From positions 248,001 through 312,000 of the forward strand of contig JAFEAT010000010.1 of the NCBI GenBank assembly GCA_018266255.1: 64,000 nt of DNA. The letters run 5' to 3'. This DNA is from Cyanobacteria bacterium SZAS-4 (lineage in GTDB: Bacteria > Cyanobacteriota > Vampirovibrionia > Obscuribacterales > Obscuribacteraceae). Below the pieces are notes generated by a model that had not been told where the DNA came from, did not search any database, and saw nothing but the letters and a program-made list of their open reading frames with translations. Every line of letters starts with the position of its first letter. Position 1 is the stretch's first letter. Below are positions 36,296 through 45,208 of the stretch, piece after piece. The translations under genes and the position numbers were made by a program.

Positions 36296-37690
36296 GTGAG
36301 CCGAGAAACATTTGTCTTCAAATCGTTGATACCCGCCTCTGCCAAAGAGGTCTTCCGCTGGCACAAGCGCCCTGGCGCGTTTGAGCGACTTTCGCCACCT
36401 TGGGTTGACTGTAAAATAATCAGCCGGCACGGTGGAATCGAGAATGGTGCTCAAGTCACGCTGGCTATTTCCAACGGTCCCATCACTGTCAAGTGGACGC
36501 TGGAGCATAAGAATTACGTTGAAGGAAGGCAGTTTTGCGACTTCCAAGTAGAGGGTCCGTTCGCGTTTTGGGAGCAAACGCACCGAGTCGTACCAGAAAC
36601 CGACAATTCCTGTTACCTGGAAGACACCGTTGAATACGAGCTTCCCGCAGGTGGGTTAGGTGATCTCGCCGGTGGAAGAATCATCCACAACGAACTGGAA
36701 AATCTCTTCAAATACCGACATCGCACCCTTATTCAAGATCTCGTTTACGCAACGGAAGCCAACATTCGACCAATTCGAGTTCTGGTGTCTGGCTCGACGG
36801 GACTGATTGGCTCGGCGCTGGTGCCCTATTTGACGGCACAGGGGCACGAAGTGGCGCGTTTGCTGCGACCCGGTTCGGAAGTACCAGATACGGATCACAA
36901 CGAACGAATTCGCTGGGATCCATACGAGCCGAAATTAGACACGAAATTGTTGGAAGGATTCGACGCTGTCGTGCATCTCGCCGGAGACAATATCGGCTCT
37001 GAGCGCTGGACTGACGCGAAGAAAAAGAAGATGATCTACAGTCGTCTCAAACCGACTCAATTTCTTTGTCAGGCATTGAACTCCTTGAACAAACCACCGA
37101 CGGTGCTCGTGGCAGCATCTGCTATTGGCATATATGGCGACAGAGGGCTGGAAGATTTATTCGAGGACAGTCCGCATGGTGAGGGCTTTCTCGCTGACAC
37201 CTGCGTTCAATGGGAAGCCGCTGCGCGTGCTGTGGACACTGATGTTAGACTCGTAAACCTGCGCCTGGGAGTTGTGATGACTCCTAAAGGTGGAGCACTG
37301 CAAAAGATGTTGTTGCCGTTTCAGATGGGTGGTGGCGGTCCAATTGGAAACGGTCAGCAGTTCTTCAGCTGGATCGATATCGATGATGTTTTAGGAACTA
37401 TTTTCCACTCGATCATCAACGGAAAAGTTTCAGGTCCAGTCAATGCCGTGTCACCATATCCGGTGCAAAATGCCGACTATGCGCGAGTGCTCGGAAAAAT
37501 TGTGGGACGCCCAGCGCTCGTCCCTATGCCCGCTTTCGCTGCCCGGGCAATGTTCGGTCAGATGGCCGACGAATGCTTGCTTGCCAGTCAAAAGGTTTTA
37601 CCAGGAAAATTGAGCGAGACTGGATACGAATTTCGCTATCCCTATTTAGAAAAATCATTGCGACACGTGCTCGGAAAGTTCTCCGACTAG
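36296..37690 (+). CDS. SRPBCC domain fused to NAD(P)-dependent epimerase-like protein (TIGR01777/YfcH type)
   Basis: 464 residues. Residues ~1-150 form an SRPBCC/cyclase-like ligand-binding domain (FKSLIPASAKEVFRWHKRPGAFERL). Residues ~157-460 are an atypical SDR (RVLVSGSTGLIGSALVPYL) with the TIGR01777 features VVHLAGDNI, AASAIGIYGDRG, FFSWIDIDDV and a RYPYLEKSLRHVL end. This fusion is known in several bacteria. The reaction of the family is not established. GTG 36296 is the start; no strong ribosome site is visible. Confidence 0.85.
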   Translation: MSRETFVFKSLIPASAKEVFRWHKRPGAFERLSPPWVDCKIISRHGGIENGAQVTLAISNGPITVKWTLEHKNYVEGRQFCDFQVEGPFAFWEQTHRVVPETDNSCYLEDTVEYELPAGGLGDLAGGRIIHNELENLFKYRHRTLIQDLVYATEANIRPIRVLVSGSTGLIGSALVPYLTAQGHEVARLLRPGSEVPDTDHNERIRWDPYEPKLDTKLLEGFDAVVHLAGDNIGSERWTDAKKKKMIYSRLKPTQFLCQALNSLNKPPTVLVAASAIGIYGDRGLEDLFEDSPHGEGFLADTCVQWEAAARAVDTDVRLVNLRLGVVMTPKGGALQKMLLPFQMGGGGPIGNGQQFFSWIDIDDVLGTIFHSIINGKVSGPVNAVSPYPVQNADYARVLGKIVGRPALVPMPAFAARAMFGQMADECLLASQKVLPGKLSETGYEFRYPYLEKSLRHVLGKFSD

Positions 37691-37727
37691 AATCAAAATT
37701 CGCCAACGATCTTTACTCGGTTAAATG

Positions 37728-37757
37728 CGAAAGAGCCGCACTGGTGCAGCCCTTTCG
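37728..37757. terminator. Hairpin between convergent genes
   Basis: CGAAAGAGCCGCAC / GTGCAGCCCTTTCG pairs over 14 positions with two mismatches and a 2-base loop. T-tracts are weak on both sides. It lies between the epimerase-like gene and the second CpaB-like gene and probably ends transcription from one or both. Confidence 0.45.
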
Positions 37758-37780
37758 GTGAGTTGAGAAGTTCGATTGAA

Positions 37781-38725
37781 CTACTTATTTGGAACTGAAA
37801 TCACATCCTTCTTAGAACCTGACCATGCCTCAATTTCGTAAGGCACTGGTAGTGGTGCCGCGGCGGACTGATTTGGATTTGGTGTTGGATACGAGATATC
37901 CGAACCGGCGATCGTCGGGTGCGGCATCGGAGGCAACGATGTCATCGCCACGTCTGAGCTGCTCACTGGTGGTTTTGCAAACAGAGAGCTGACATCGACA
38001 GTAGCCACAGGTGCGTGATCCGAGTTGTTCCGCAAAGAAAGATAGATCTTGCTTGCAAGAACAGCCTTAATCAACTTTTGCGCGTCGTCTGGAGCGATGG
38101 CAACTGTGACAGAGCTTGCCGGTGTTGCTTGCGCTGTGCCGGGGTTCTTCTGATACGTTTGCCCAACTGCGATCACTTCAACATCAGACAAAACAGGTTT
38201 TGCTTTGGTATCAGCACCAGAGCCAACCATGCTGATGATGTCGACGTGACTTTCGGGAGCGACAAATCCAGCTACACCGCTGTTGTTGTCCACTGCGAAA
38301 GTAACAGCGCGCATGCCTGGTTGCAAGCGTGCTTCGAATCCCAGTGAGATTCCGAGTGGAAGCAAATCATGCTGTGACACGATCTGCCCCGTTGCGATGC
38401 CGTATTTCGCTATTCGTCCAGATGCCATTGCCGAAGAAATAACTGCGTCTTGCGGCTGCTTAGCCTGGTCGATTTGGCGCTCCTCAAGCGCTTCTGACGG
38501 AATTGTTTGACCTTCTGGAATATCTTTGACGGCGTAGACAACAGTGGACTTGGCTGACATTTGAGCTGTCAATGCATCCGTTTTTGTTCGATAGTTGTCT
38601 TCTTGTTTTTTCAGTGCGTCAGTAACTAAAAATGTGACACCAACTGCAAGACCGATGATAGTCATCAGCATAACTGCCGGTGGCATACGAGAGATGCCTA
38701 TGAACAGTGCGCGTAATGGATTCAT
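37781..38725 (-). CDS. CpaB/RcpC-like SAF-domain protein, copy 2
   Basis: 314 residues: one N-terminal membrane segment (AVMLMTIIGLAVGVTFLV), a SAF domain (~58-125; VVYAVKDIPEGQTIPSEALEE), the RcpC/CpaB domain (MRAVTFAVDNNSGVAGFVAPESHVDI, ~135-230), a Pro-rich linker, and the tail EIEAWSGSKKDVISVP. CpaB/RcpC stabilises the secretin of Flp/Tad pili in the periplasm. GGGGGAAC precedes ATG 38725. It is a clear paralogue of the gene at 38997, separated by that gene's terminator, so it has its own promoter. No other Tad genes are in the window. Confidence 0.85.
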   Translation of the reverse strand: MNPLRALFIGISRMPPAVMLMTIIGLAVGVTFLVTDALKKQEDNYRTKTDALTAQMSAKSTVVYAVKDIPEGQTIPSEALEERQIDQAKQPQDAVISSAMASGRIAKYGIATGQIVSQHDLLPLGISLGFEARLQPGMRAVTFAVDNNSGVAGFVAPESHVDIISMVGSGADTKAKPVLSDVEVIAVGQTYQKNPGTAQATPASSVTVAIAPDDAQKLIKAVLASKIYLSLRNNSDHAPVATVDVSSLFAKPPVSSSDVAMTSLPPMPHPTIAGSDISYPTPNPNQSAAAPLPVPYEIEAWSGSKKDVISVPNK

Positions 38726-38941
38726 TACGTTCCCCCTTGGTTAGGAGAAAGACTAACCATTTCCATTTTTCTTCGCCGGTTCTCAAGCGATAACCGGGAA
38801 AACCCTAGTTACTGTCGCTCCTTTGATAAATCAAAATTCATACTGTTCTGTGAAAGAGATTGGCTTTGTCATTTGAATCAATGCGCTTGTGGCAGGCCGA
38901 ATGGCTCCCTGTGCCATCTAAACAAACGCTGCAGATTGGTC

Positions 38942-38971
38942 AAAAAAAAGCACGCCCGTTAAGCGTGCTTT
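38942..38971 (-). terminator. Intrinsic terminator between the two CpaB-like genes
   Basis: A perfect 9-bp stem AAAGCACGC / GCGTGCTTT with a 7-base loop. On the minus strand the stem runs straight into eight T (+ strand A 38942-38949), a textbook terminator 26 bases after the stop at 38997. The remaining ~215 bases to 38725 hold the promoter region of copy 2 and no gene. Confidence 0.85.
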
Positions 38972-38996
38972 CAAATTTATTTTGAACGGTATCGTT

Positions 38997-39953
38997 CTAT
39001 CGTTCTGGAACACTGATCAGATCTTTCTTGCCGCCAGACCAAAATTCAATTTGATGATTCTGTCTTTCTGGTGCAGGAGCTGAAGCCAGTTGTGGTCCTG
39101 GTGCTTCTTCAGGGTCTCCGTTACCGGCGATGGTAGGAAGGCTAGGAGGAGGCACAGGAACACCGCCGAAGTTCATGTTAGACACTGCCGCGGAGTGCTT
39201 GTTGTTGTACAGAGCGGTCACGTCGACTGTGGCTACAGGCTCGTGATCGTTGCTGTTTCTCAGCGACAGGTAGAGTTTGCTTGCCAACACGGCCTTGATC
39301 AACTTAGTTGTATCTTCAGGTGTGACAGCAACGGTGACTGAACTGGCTGGAGATGGTGCGGTGTTGCCGGTAGTGCGCTGATATGTCTGACCAACTGCGA
39401 TTACTTCAACGTCAGAGAGAATTGGTTTTGCTTTGGTGTCAGCACCAGAGCCAACCATTCCGATGATGTCGATGTGGCTCTCAGGGCTGATGAAACCAGC
39501 CACACCGCTGTTGTTGTCTACAGCGAAGGTGACGGCGCGGAAGCCTGTTTTCAAACGAGCATCGAATGAAAGATTTTGACCTTGTGGTTGCAGGTCATGT
39601 TGCGAAACAATCTGTCCGCTTGCGACACCATATTTGGTGACACGTCCAGATGCTAGCGAAGCTGTTGTGAGGGCATCCGCAGGCACCTTCGATTGCTCGA
39701 TCTGGCGCTCTTCGAGAGCTTCTGAAGGAATTGTTTGACCTTCTGGAATGTCTTTTATTGCGTAAACAACGGTTGCTTTGGCTGAATACTTGGCATCCAG
39801 TTCTTTCTGCTTTTCAGCATAAATTTGTTCGCCAGAACTGATTTTGCTCGTCACCATCCATGCCACCACAAAGGCGAGCGTGACGATTGCCGCGATTAAG
39901 ACCGCGGGCGGGATACGAGTAATGCTCATGAACACTGAGCGTAGAGGTTTCAT
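38997..39953 (-). CDS. CpaB/RcpC-like SAF-domain protein, copy 1
   Basis: 318 residues with the same architecture as copy 2: PPAVLIAAIVTLAFVVAWMV membrane segment, SAF domain starting VVYAIKDIPEGQTIPSEALEE, RcpC domain (FRAVTFAVDNNSGVAGFISPESHIDI), Pro-rich linker and tail IEFWSGGKKDLISVP. The two copies are near-identical over the SAF and RcpC cores but differ in the linker, which points to a tandem duplication with drift. AAGG precedes ATG 39953. It is expected to be periplasmic and inner-membrane anchored, acting with a secretin if the family role holds. Confidence 0.85.
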   Translation of the reverse strand: MKPLRSVFMSITRIPPAVLIAAIVTLAFVVAWMVTSKISSGEQIYAEKQKELDAKYSAKATVVYAIKDIPEGQTIPSEALEERQIEQSKVPADALTTASLASGRVTKYGVASGQIVSQHDLQPQGQNLSFDARLKTGFRAVTFAVDNNSGVAGFISPESHIDIIGMVGSGADTKAKPILSDVEVIAVGQTYQRTTGNTAPSPASSVTVAVTPEDTTKLIKAVLASKLYLSLRNSNDHEPVATVDVTALYNNKHSAAVSNMNFGGVPVPPPSLPTIAGNGDPEEAPGPQLASAPAPERQNHQIEFWSGGKKDLISVPER

Positions 39954-40072
39954 CGGCGTTTACCTTCTAGAAACTGGAGGACAAAGAATACCTACACATT
40001 GTATATCGGTAGGGTGCCTGCAGAGGTAGGAAAAACCTCTGGGATGACAATGGTAAATAAATTAGTTATCAG

Positions 40073-40639
40073 TCAGCGTGGCTGAAAATAGTAGAGCAAC
40101 CCGGCGATACCTGAAATGACAACGAACAGCCCCCAGAAGGCCGCGGCGCGCAATCTCATTGTGCGATTTTCCCAACTTTGCAGTTGCGCAAAAGTTTCTT
40201 TGTCGATCAGCGCTTCTTCGCTTGGTGCCTGACCTGCTTCGAAACTGCGCATGCGATTGAGTGTGTTCGCTCCCATCAGTTCGTCTAAGGTTTGAGGCAA
40301 AGTAGGCAGTTTGTTGATCAACTGAGTTAAACGAATTTTCAGACCCTGATTAAATTCCGGCACATCGACATCGCTGTAATCGAGATATTCGAATTTACCT
40401 TCTTTGAGATTGAGCAGCGATCTTATGGCGTCGTATCCATCTCTTCCCTTAGAAAGTTTGCCACCAACAACAAAAATTCCGTTGTGAATGCAGATGTCGC
40501 CTTCAATCGTTTCGTTTGGTCCGCTGATGTGGAGAACGCCCACGGCGACCTTCTTATACTTCATCACACTCCACAGAATTTCTCTGGTGGTGCGATTAGC
40601 CCAAATTTTTCCCTGAGTAAGCAATTTAACTTTAGGCAT
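40073..40639 (-). CDS. PATAN/DUF4388-like protein with C-terminal membrane anchor
   Basis: 188 residues. The middle (VGVLHISGPNETIEGDICIHNG, then YDAIRSLLNLKEGKFEYLDY) matches the PATAN/DUF4388 pattern, in which a small-residue strand region is followed by a helix and the phrase G.F.Y. The C-terminus has one hydrophobic helix (AAAFWGLFVVISGIAGLLYYF) and almost nothing after it, a tail-anchored layout with the PATAN part in the cytoplasm. PATAN domains occur in cyanobacterial and delta-proteobacterial signalling proteins. ATG 40639 has CAGGTAA at some distance. The partner is unknown. Confidence 0.68.
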   Translation of the reverse strand: MPKVKLLTQGKIWANRTTREILWSVMKYKKVAVGVLHISGPNETIEGDICIHNGIFVVGGKLSKGRDGYDAIRSLLNLKEGKFEYLDYSDVDVPEFNQGLKIRLTQLINKLPTLPQTLDELMGANTLNRMRSFEAGQAPSEEALIDKETFAQLQSWENRTMRLRAAAFWGLFVVISGIAGLLYYFQPR

Positions 40640-40798
40640 TGTATTGAGTTACCTGTTGCGTACGGAATATATGCCCATAACTTTCGATGCAGTTATCTAT
40701 CCGCATAACAAAGAAGGGCGCTGGCGAAGTCTAGTTATTTAACCCGATCGGCTGGTCAACTCCTAGTAGGCCACCTTTAAATCTTGACCCTCGAAGCG

Positions 40799-40828
40799 AA
40801 AAGAGCGACGAGTACTGTCTCGCCGCTC
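40799..40828 (-). terminator. Intrinsic terminator of alanine dehydrogenase
   Basis: On the minus strand GAGCGGCGAG / CTCGTCGCTC forms a 10-bp stem (one G-T pair) with a 6-base loop, followed by TTTTCG. It begins ~28 bases after the ald stop at 40856. The region 40640-40798 shows no gene. Confidence 0.75.
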
Positions 40829-40855
40829 CTTTGCGTTGTTGCGTTTCTTATTGCT

Positions 40856-41956
40856 TTAGGCTGTTACAGGCACTTTGCCGCAAGCTTCAGCTACACCAGC
40901 GTGAACGATTTCTCCCTGATGAATGTTGACGCCACGGTGCAATGAAGGATCATCCAAAACAGCTTGGTAGCCGAATTTAGCGAGCTTCTGAGCATAAGGC
41001 ATTGTGGCGTTGGTCAAAGCGCGAGTCGAAGTCCATGGCACTGCGCCAGGGATGTTTGCGACTGCGTAGTGAAGAACGCCTTCTTCAACATAAGTTGGAG
41101 CTGAGTGAGTTGTGGAATGAATTGTCTCGATACAACCGCCCTGGTCGACGCTGACGTCAACGATGACGGAGCCTGGCTTCATCTTCTTCACCATGTTTCT
41201 GGTGATGATTCTTGGTGCTGTCTTTCCAGGAATCAAAACTGCGCCGATGACCAGATCTGCATTTGGCAGAACTTGTTCGAGGTAGTGCCCAACTGAGAAC
41301 ACTGTGCGCAATTGTCCGTTGAAGATGTCGTCTAAGTAGCGCAATCTTTCCAGCGAACGATCGAAGATGGTGACGCGTGCGCCGAGTCCCAATGCGATTT
41401 TCGCTGCGTTGGTTCCGACGATTCCGCCGCCGATGATGACGACTTCGCCTGGCTCGACACCAGGTACGCCACCAAGCAACACGCCGCGTCCGCCCATTGG
41501 GCGCTCGAGGTAGTTAGCACCGATTTGAGTTGCTAGACGTCCTGCAATTTCGCTCATCGGTGTCAACAAAGGCAGGTAGCCGTTGTCGTTCTGCACTGTT
41601 TCGTAGGCGATACAAGTTGCACCAGTCTTTGCCAAATCATTGGCCAGCTTCGGATGAGCTGCAAGGTGCAGATATGTGAACAACAATTGTCCTTTGCGGA
41701 GAAGTGAAACTTCAGAAGCTTGTGGCTCTTTCACTTTCAGGATGAGGTCTGCTTCAGCGAATACTGCTGCAGCGTCTGGCAAAATCTTTGCGCCGGCTGC
41801 TACGTACTCTTCATCGGTGATACCACTACCAACACCAGCATTTTTCTCAATGTAGACGGTGCTGCCGTCTGCAACGAGAGCGCTTGTCCCAGCCAGTGTC
41901 AATGCGACCCGGTACTCGTTATCCAAAATTTCTTTTGGCACTCCAACCTTAGCCAA
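40856..41956 (-). CDS. ald: Alanine dehydrogenase
   Basis: 366 residues of the Ald/PntA family. It catalyses NAD+-dependent oxidative deamination of alanine to pyruvate and ammonia. It shows [17 protein letters not shown] at the start, the substrate-site KVKEPQ and YLHLAAHP, the nucleotide motif [14 protein letters not shown], and the end-signature [11 protein letters not shown]. The length matches the family. The start is TTG 41956 with GGAGGG eight bases upstream; no ATG fits. It is a single-gene unit ending in its own terminator and divergent from the thiolase gene. Confidence 0.95.
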   Translation of the reverse strand: MAKVGVPKEILDNEYRVALTLAGTSALVADGSTVYIEKNAGVGSGITDEEYVAAGAKILPDAAAVFAEADLILKVKEPQASEVSLLRKGQLLFTYLHLAAHPKLANDLAKTGATCIAYETVQNDNGYLPLLTPMSEIAGRLATQIGANYLERPMGGRGVLLGGVPGVEPGEVVIIGGGIVGTNAAKIALGLGARVTIFDRSLERLRYLDDIFNGQLRTVFSVGHYLEQVLPNADLVIGAVLIPGKTAPRIITRNMVKKMKPGSVIVDVSVDQGGCIETIHSTTHSAPTYVEEGVLHYAVANIPGAVPWTSTRALTNATMPYAQKLAKFGYQAVLDDPSLHRGVNIHQGEIVHAGVAEACGKVPVTA

Positions 41957-42093
41957 GGTTCAGCCCTCCATTTATCAAAGCTTGTAAAGAAAGTTAATTC
42001 TATCGCCATAGTATGACGTTTTAATATGCTCTTGATACTTGTTTTAGCTTTCAGTTCTGGCTGTTGGCAACCCTTAGTAAAAAGAGAGGCATT

Positions 42094-43269
42094 ATGAGCG
42101 GCGATCTGGTTATCGTAAATGGCGCCCGCACGGCGTTCGGCGCATTTGGCGGGGGTCTGGCCAGCCAGACTGCCACTGACCTGGCGGTGGCCGCCTCGAC
42201 GGAAGCGATTAAGAGATCGGGGGTGGAGCCTGAGCGGGTCAACCACGTGGTCATGGGTAATGTACTTCAGACGAGCAAAGATGCCATCTACTTAGCGAGA
42301 CATGTGGCGCTTCGGTCTGGGCTGAAAGTCGAGACACCCGGAATCATCATCAATTTGCTGTGTGGTTCTGGTGTGCAGGCAGTTGCCAATGCAGAAATGT
42401 TGATTGATGCCGGTCACGCAGACATCGTTCTGGCTGGTGGCACCGACGCACTCTCCCAGACTCCATATATTTCATGGGGAATGCGTTGGGGCGGTCGCAT
42501 GGGCAAAATGGAAATGTGGGACGGGTTGGATATTCGCGACACTTATGCCGGTTGCTCGATGGGCGAAACTGCCGAAAATCTGCGCGAGAAATACAACATC
42601 ACCCGGGAAGAGCAAGATCAATTCGCCTTAGAAAGCCAGCAGAAAGCTAAGATCGCGCAAGACAACGGACACCTGTCCGATGAGATCGTGGCGATTGATA
42701 TAAAGGAAAAGAAAGGCGTTAAGACTATTGCCCGTGATGAACACCCCCGCGGCGATACAACGCTAGAAGGTCTGGCCAAGCTTAAACCAGCGTTTCGCAA
42801 AGATGGTTCGGTGACAGCCGGCAATGCCTGCGGTATCGTCGACGGTGCTGCTGCATTAATCGTGACGAAAGAAAAAACGGCAGAAAAATTAAATCTGAGA
42901 CCTTTAACTCGAGTGGTATCTTGGGCGGTGACAGGAGTGCCACCCGAAATCATGGGAATCGGTCCGGTACCAGCCATTCCGCTCGCTCTTGAGCGCGCTA
43001 AACTGTCGCTCGATCAGATTGATTTGATTGAGATAAATGAAGCATTCGCTGCTCAATATTTAGCTTGCGAAAAAGAGTTGAAGTTGGATCGATCGAAGGT
43101 TAATGTTAACGGTGGCGCAATCGCGATCGGTCATCCATTTGGCGCTACTGGAGCGAGATTGCTGCTTAGTACTTCGCTTGAGTTACATCGTCGTAAGGCG
43201 CGCTATAGCATCGTCAGTGCCTGCATCGGCGGTGGCATGGGTATCGCTATGATTCTTGAAAGGATCTAG
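42094..43269 (+). CDS. Acetyl-CoA acetyltransferase (thiolase)
   Basis: 391 residues of a type II thiolase that condenses or cleaves acyl-CoA and acetyl-CoA. Catalytic residues are present: nucleophile C90 in INLLCGSGVQA, H347 in AIAIGHPFGATGAR, and C377 in SACIGGGMGIAM, followed by the normal end. ATG 42094 (MSGDLVIVNGARTAFGAFGG) has GAGAGG upstream; a TTG at 42064 would add ten residues. It could serve beta-oxidation, ketone or hydroxybutyrate metabolism; no partner gene is adjacent. Confidence 0.93.
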   Translation: MSGDLVIVNGARTAFGAFGGGLASQTATDLAVAASTEAIKRSGVEPERVNHVVMGNVLQTSKDAIYLARHVALRSGLKVETPGIIINLLCGSGVQAVANAEMLIDAGHADIVLAGGTDALSQTPYISWGMRWGGRMGKMEMWDGLDIRDTYAGCSMGETAENLREKYNITREEQDQFALESQQKAKIAQDNGHLSDEIVAIDIKEKKGVKTIARDEHPRGDTTLEGLAKLKPAFRKDGSVTAGNACGIVDGAAALIVTKEKTAEKLNLRPLTRVVSWAVTGVPPEIMGIGPVPAIPLALERAKLSLDQIDLIEINEAFAAQYLACEKELKLDRSKVNVNGGAIAIGHPFGATGARLLLSTSLELHRRKARYSIVSACIGGGMGIAMILERI

Positions 43270-43352
43270 AAAGCTAACAAAAAGGTGAACTACATATGTG
43301 TCGCCGCTCAGTAGTCCGGCGGCCCTTGCCAGCTGAAGTCGGCGCTCCAACA

Positions 43353-43376
43353 AAAAAGCCGCTTGCGCGGCTTTTT
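43353..43376. terminator. Bidirectional intrinsic terminator
   Basis: AAAAAGCCGC / GCGGCTTTTT, a perfect 10-bp stem with a 4-base loop TTGC, giving a U-tract on both strands. It lies between the thiolase gene and the convergent secreted-protein gene. Confidence 0.88.
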
Positions 43377-43398
43377 CAAACTTATTTGCTGCTCAGAG

Positions 43399-43758
43399 TT
43401 ATGTCTTGTTGTGCACGTTGTAGGTGATAACGTTGCGGTTCTGAGTCTTTCCAAACTTCACGACACGTGGCATATCGCTTGCATCGCGAGTGAAAATGTA
43501 CTTCCTGTACGGATTCTCTGGTGGCTTTTCTGCCACTTCAGGAATTGTGTCTGCGTCATTGATGACTCGTGAATGAGCCATGTTTTCAGGCAGAATTGAT
43601 GGCGCATATGGTGGCGGTGGTGGCACAAAGTATGCACCCCGTCCAGTTGCTGCTTGTCGTTTTGTCTTTGCTAATGCCGGTTGATTAATTCCGACCGACA
43701 CCAGCGCCGAAGCGACAAGAGTTGCGGACAGAAGCATGTTGAAAGCTTGTCGTGCCAT
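43399..43758 (-). CDS. Small secreted protein of unknown function
   Basis: 119 residues from ATG 43758 with a signal peptide (MARQAFNMLLSATLVASALV...PALA, cleavage ~residue 30) and a mature part of ~90 residues. The mature part contains a Pro run (YFVPPPPPYAPS) and a basic C-terminus. An ATG at 43788 would add ten residues before the signal. No family is recognised. It ends at the shared terminator. Confidence 0.65.
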   Translation of the reverse strand: MARQAFNMLLSATLVASALVSVGINQPALAKTKRQAATGRGAYFVPPPPPYAPSILPENMAHSRVINDADTIPEVAEKPPENPYRKYIFTRDASDMPRVVKFGKTQNRNVITYNVHNKT

Positions 43759-43829
43759 TAAGAGACCCCACTTTTGGATTCGAGGCAAAAACGGTCGTGA
43801 TCAGACCTAGGAGATCTTACCACCGACGA

Positions 43830-44252
43830 TCATTTATCAAACCCGGGACTCTTATCAAACCACTTTACTTGTCTGCTCTTGTTACGTTGGTCATTTTGGA
43901 CATTTTTGCCGTCGATATTCGGATCCCAAGTGGCCAGCGAATCTCCCCACCATGATTTCAAATCGTGAACAGTGCCGTCACCAGCTCTTCGTGGCTTTGG
44001 CTCTTGTGGTTGTAAGGCGGTTTCGTCCTTTTTTACTGCTTTAGCAAGGTCATTAACTAACTGAGTGATTTCATCATGTTCTTTAGGTGTGGTCACGGAC
44101 AGTACTTCGTTCTTTCGTTCGTTGGCAAGCCGCGCCAAATCGGCTTCCCAGGGGTTTACAGCAGGAACATGCTCCTGCTTTGGTTTAGCCGTAAACGCGC
44201 CTTTGATAACAGCAACGGAACGGATTAATTTCACGCGAACAAATCTAATCAT
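43830..44252 (-). CDS. Unknown basic protein
   Basis: 140 residues from ATG 44252 (MIRFVRVKLIRSVAVIKGAF), which has TGGAGA eight bases upstream; longer readings to 44315 are not needed. The N-terminus is short, basic and partly hydrophobic. The rest is hydrophilic and Lys/Asp rich, with a motif-like SWWGDSLATWDP near the end. It lies on the same strand as the thymidine kinase gene, which ends upstream at 44342. No family is recognised. Confidence 0.6.
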   Translation of the reverse strand: MIRFVRVKLIRSVAVIKGAFTAKPKQEHVPAVNPWEADLARLANERKNEVLSVTTPKEHDEITQLVNDLAKAVKKDETALQPQEPKPRRAGDGTVHDLKSWWGDSLATWDPNIDGKNVQNDQRNKSRQVKWFDKSPGFDK

Positions 44253-44341
44253 GGGATGTTTCTCCAGAAACATGAGCCTTCCACGACCCATCAAACTGAG
44301 ATATGCCCATGACATCTAGGCGGTAACGGCAGCTCGCTAGA

Positions 44342-45046
44342 TTAGCGCTGATTTATGTTTGCCAGTGGCAAAATCTCGGAACGAACCTCGTCGTCTGGTC
44401 CGAAATCTTCCACCAGTGAGAGTTGTGGCGAAGCTACCCGCTCTTGAGCTTGGGTTGGTTCGGGCTTCAAGGCTTCTGGCAAGCTCAGCTTTAGCTGGAA
44501 CTCGTATGGAGCTTCGAAACAGTGCAGGCAGCGTGCTTCATACTGCGCATCGCCGACTAGAATCTGCTCGCTAGAGTGAACCAGGCGCTGAGTTCGGCAA
44601 GCGAAATCAGAACCGCATTTGCGGCAGACGGCCAGAAGTTTGTCGACTCGATCTGCAAGGGCGAGCAAATGTGGAACTGGACCGAACGGCTTACCTTTGT
44701 AATCTAAATCCAATCCTGACGCGATCAATTTTTTCTTCTGACTGAGAAGCACTTGCACGACGTCAACGATATCGTCTGAGAAGAACTGACATTCGTCGAT
44801 TCCAATTACGACTGCTTGCGAGGAGTACTTCAATATGTCGCGTGGCGTGTCGACTACGATTGCTTGCGAAGCCAGACCATTTCGAGATTCAACTAGATTC
44901 GGTTTCGATCTCGTGTCTGTGGTCGGGCGAACGATGATTGTCGGTAGATAAGCGAGACGGGCGCGTTCTATACGACGAATCAATTCACTGGATTTGCCAG
45001 ACCTCATGCAGCCGACAATCATTTCGAATCGATATCCAGTTAGCAT
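44342..45046 (-). CDS. tdk: Thymidine kinase (type II)
   Basis: 234 residues. It phosphorylates thymidine for salvage in the cytoplasm. It shows the P-loop GCMRSGKSSELIRR, IGIDECQFF, and the lasso/substrate region ASGLDLDYKGKPFGPVPHLLALAD. Four Cys (CRKCGSDFAC.., CLHC) can form the structural zinc site. A ~45-residue Glu/Pro-rich tail extends beyond the usual ~190-residue core. ATG 45046 has GGGGAAACG upstream; a TTG at 45064 would add six residues. Confidence 0.92.
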   Translation of the reverse strand: MLTGYRFEMIVGCMRSGKSSELIRRIERARLAYLPTIIVRPTTDTRSKPNLVESRNGLASQAIVVDTPRDILKYSSQAVVIGIDECQFFSDDIVDVVQVLLSQKKKLIASGLDLDYKGKPFGPVPHLLALADRVDKLLAVCRKCGSDFACRTQRLVHSSEQILVGDAQYEARCLHCFEAPYEFQLKLSLPEALKPEPTQAQERVASPQLSLVEDFGPDDEVRSEILPLANINQR

Positions 45047-45208
45047 AAAAACGTTTCCCCGCAACCGACAAATGGTGATTTTTGCGTTCGCTATATCCGC
45101 TCTTGATCCTGCAAATATAGTCTAAATATCCTCATCTCGAAGAGATTTAGCGATGACCGCGCCTCATATCGTAACCAAAAAGGATGGCGATCAATCGGCG
45201 TTCGAGTT

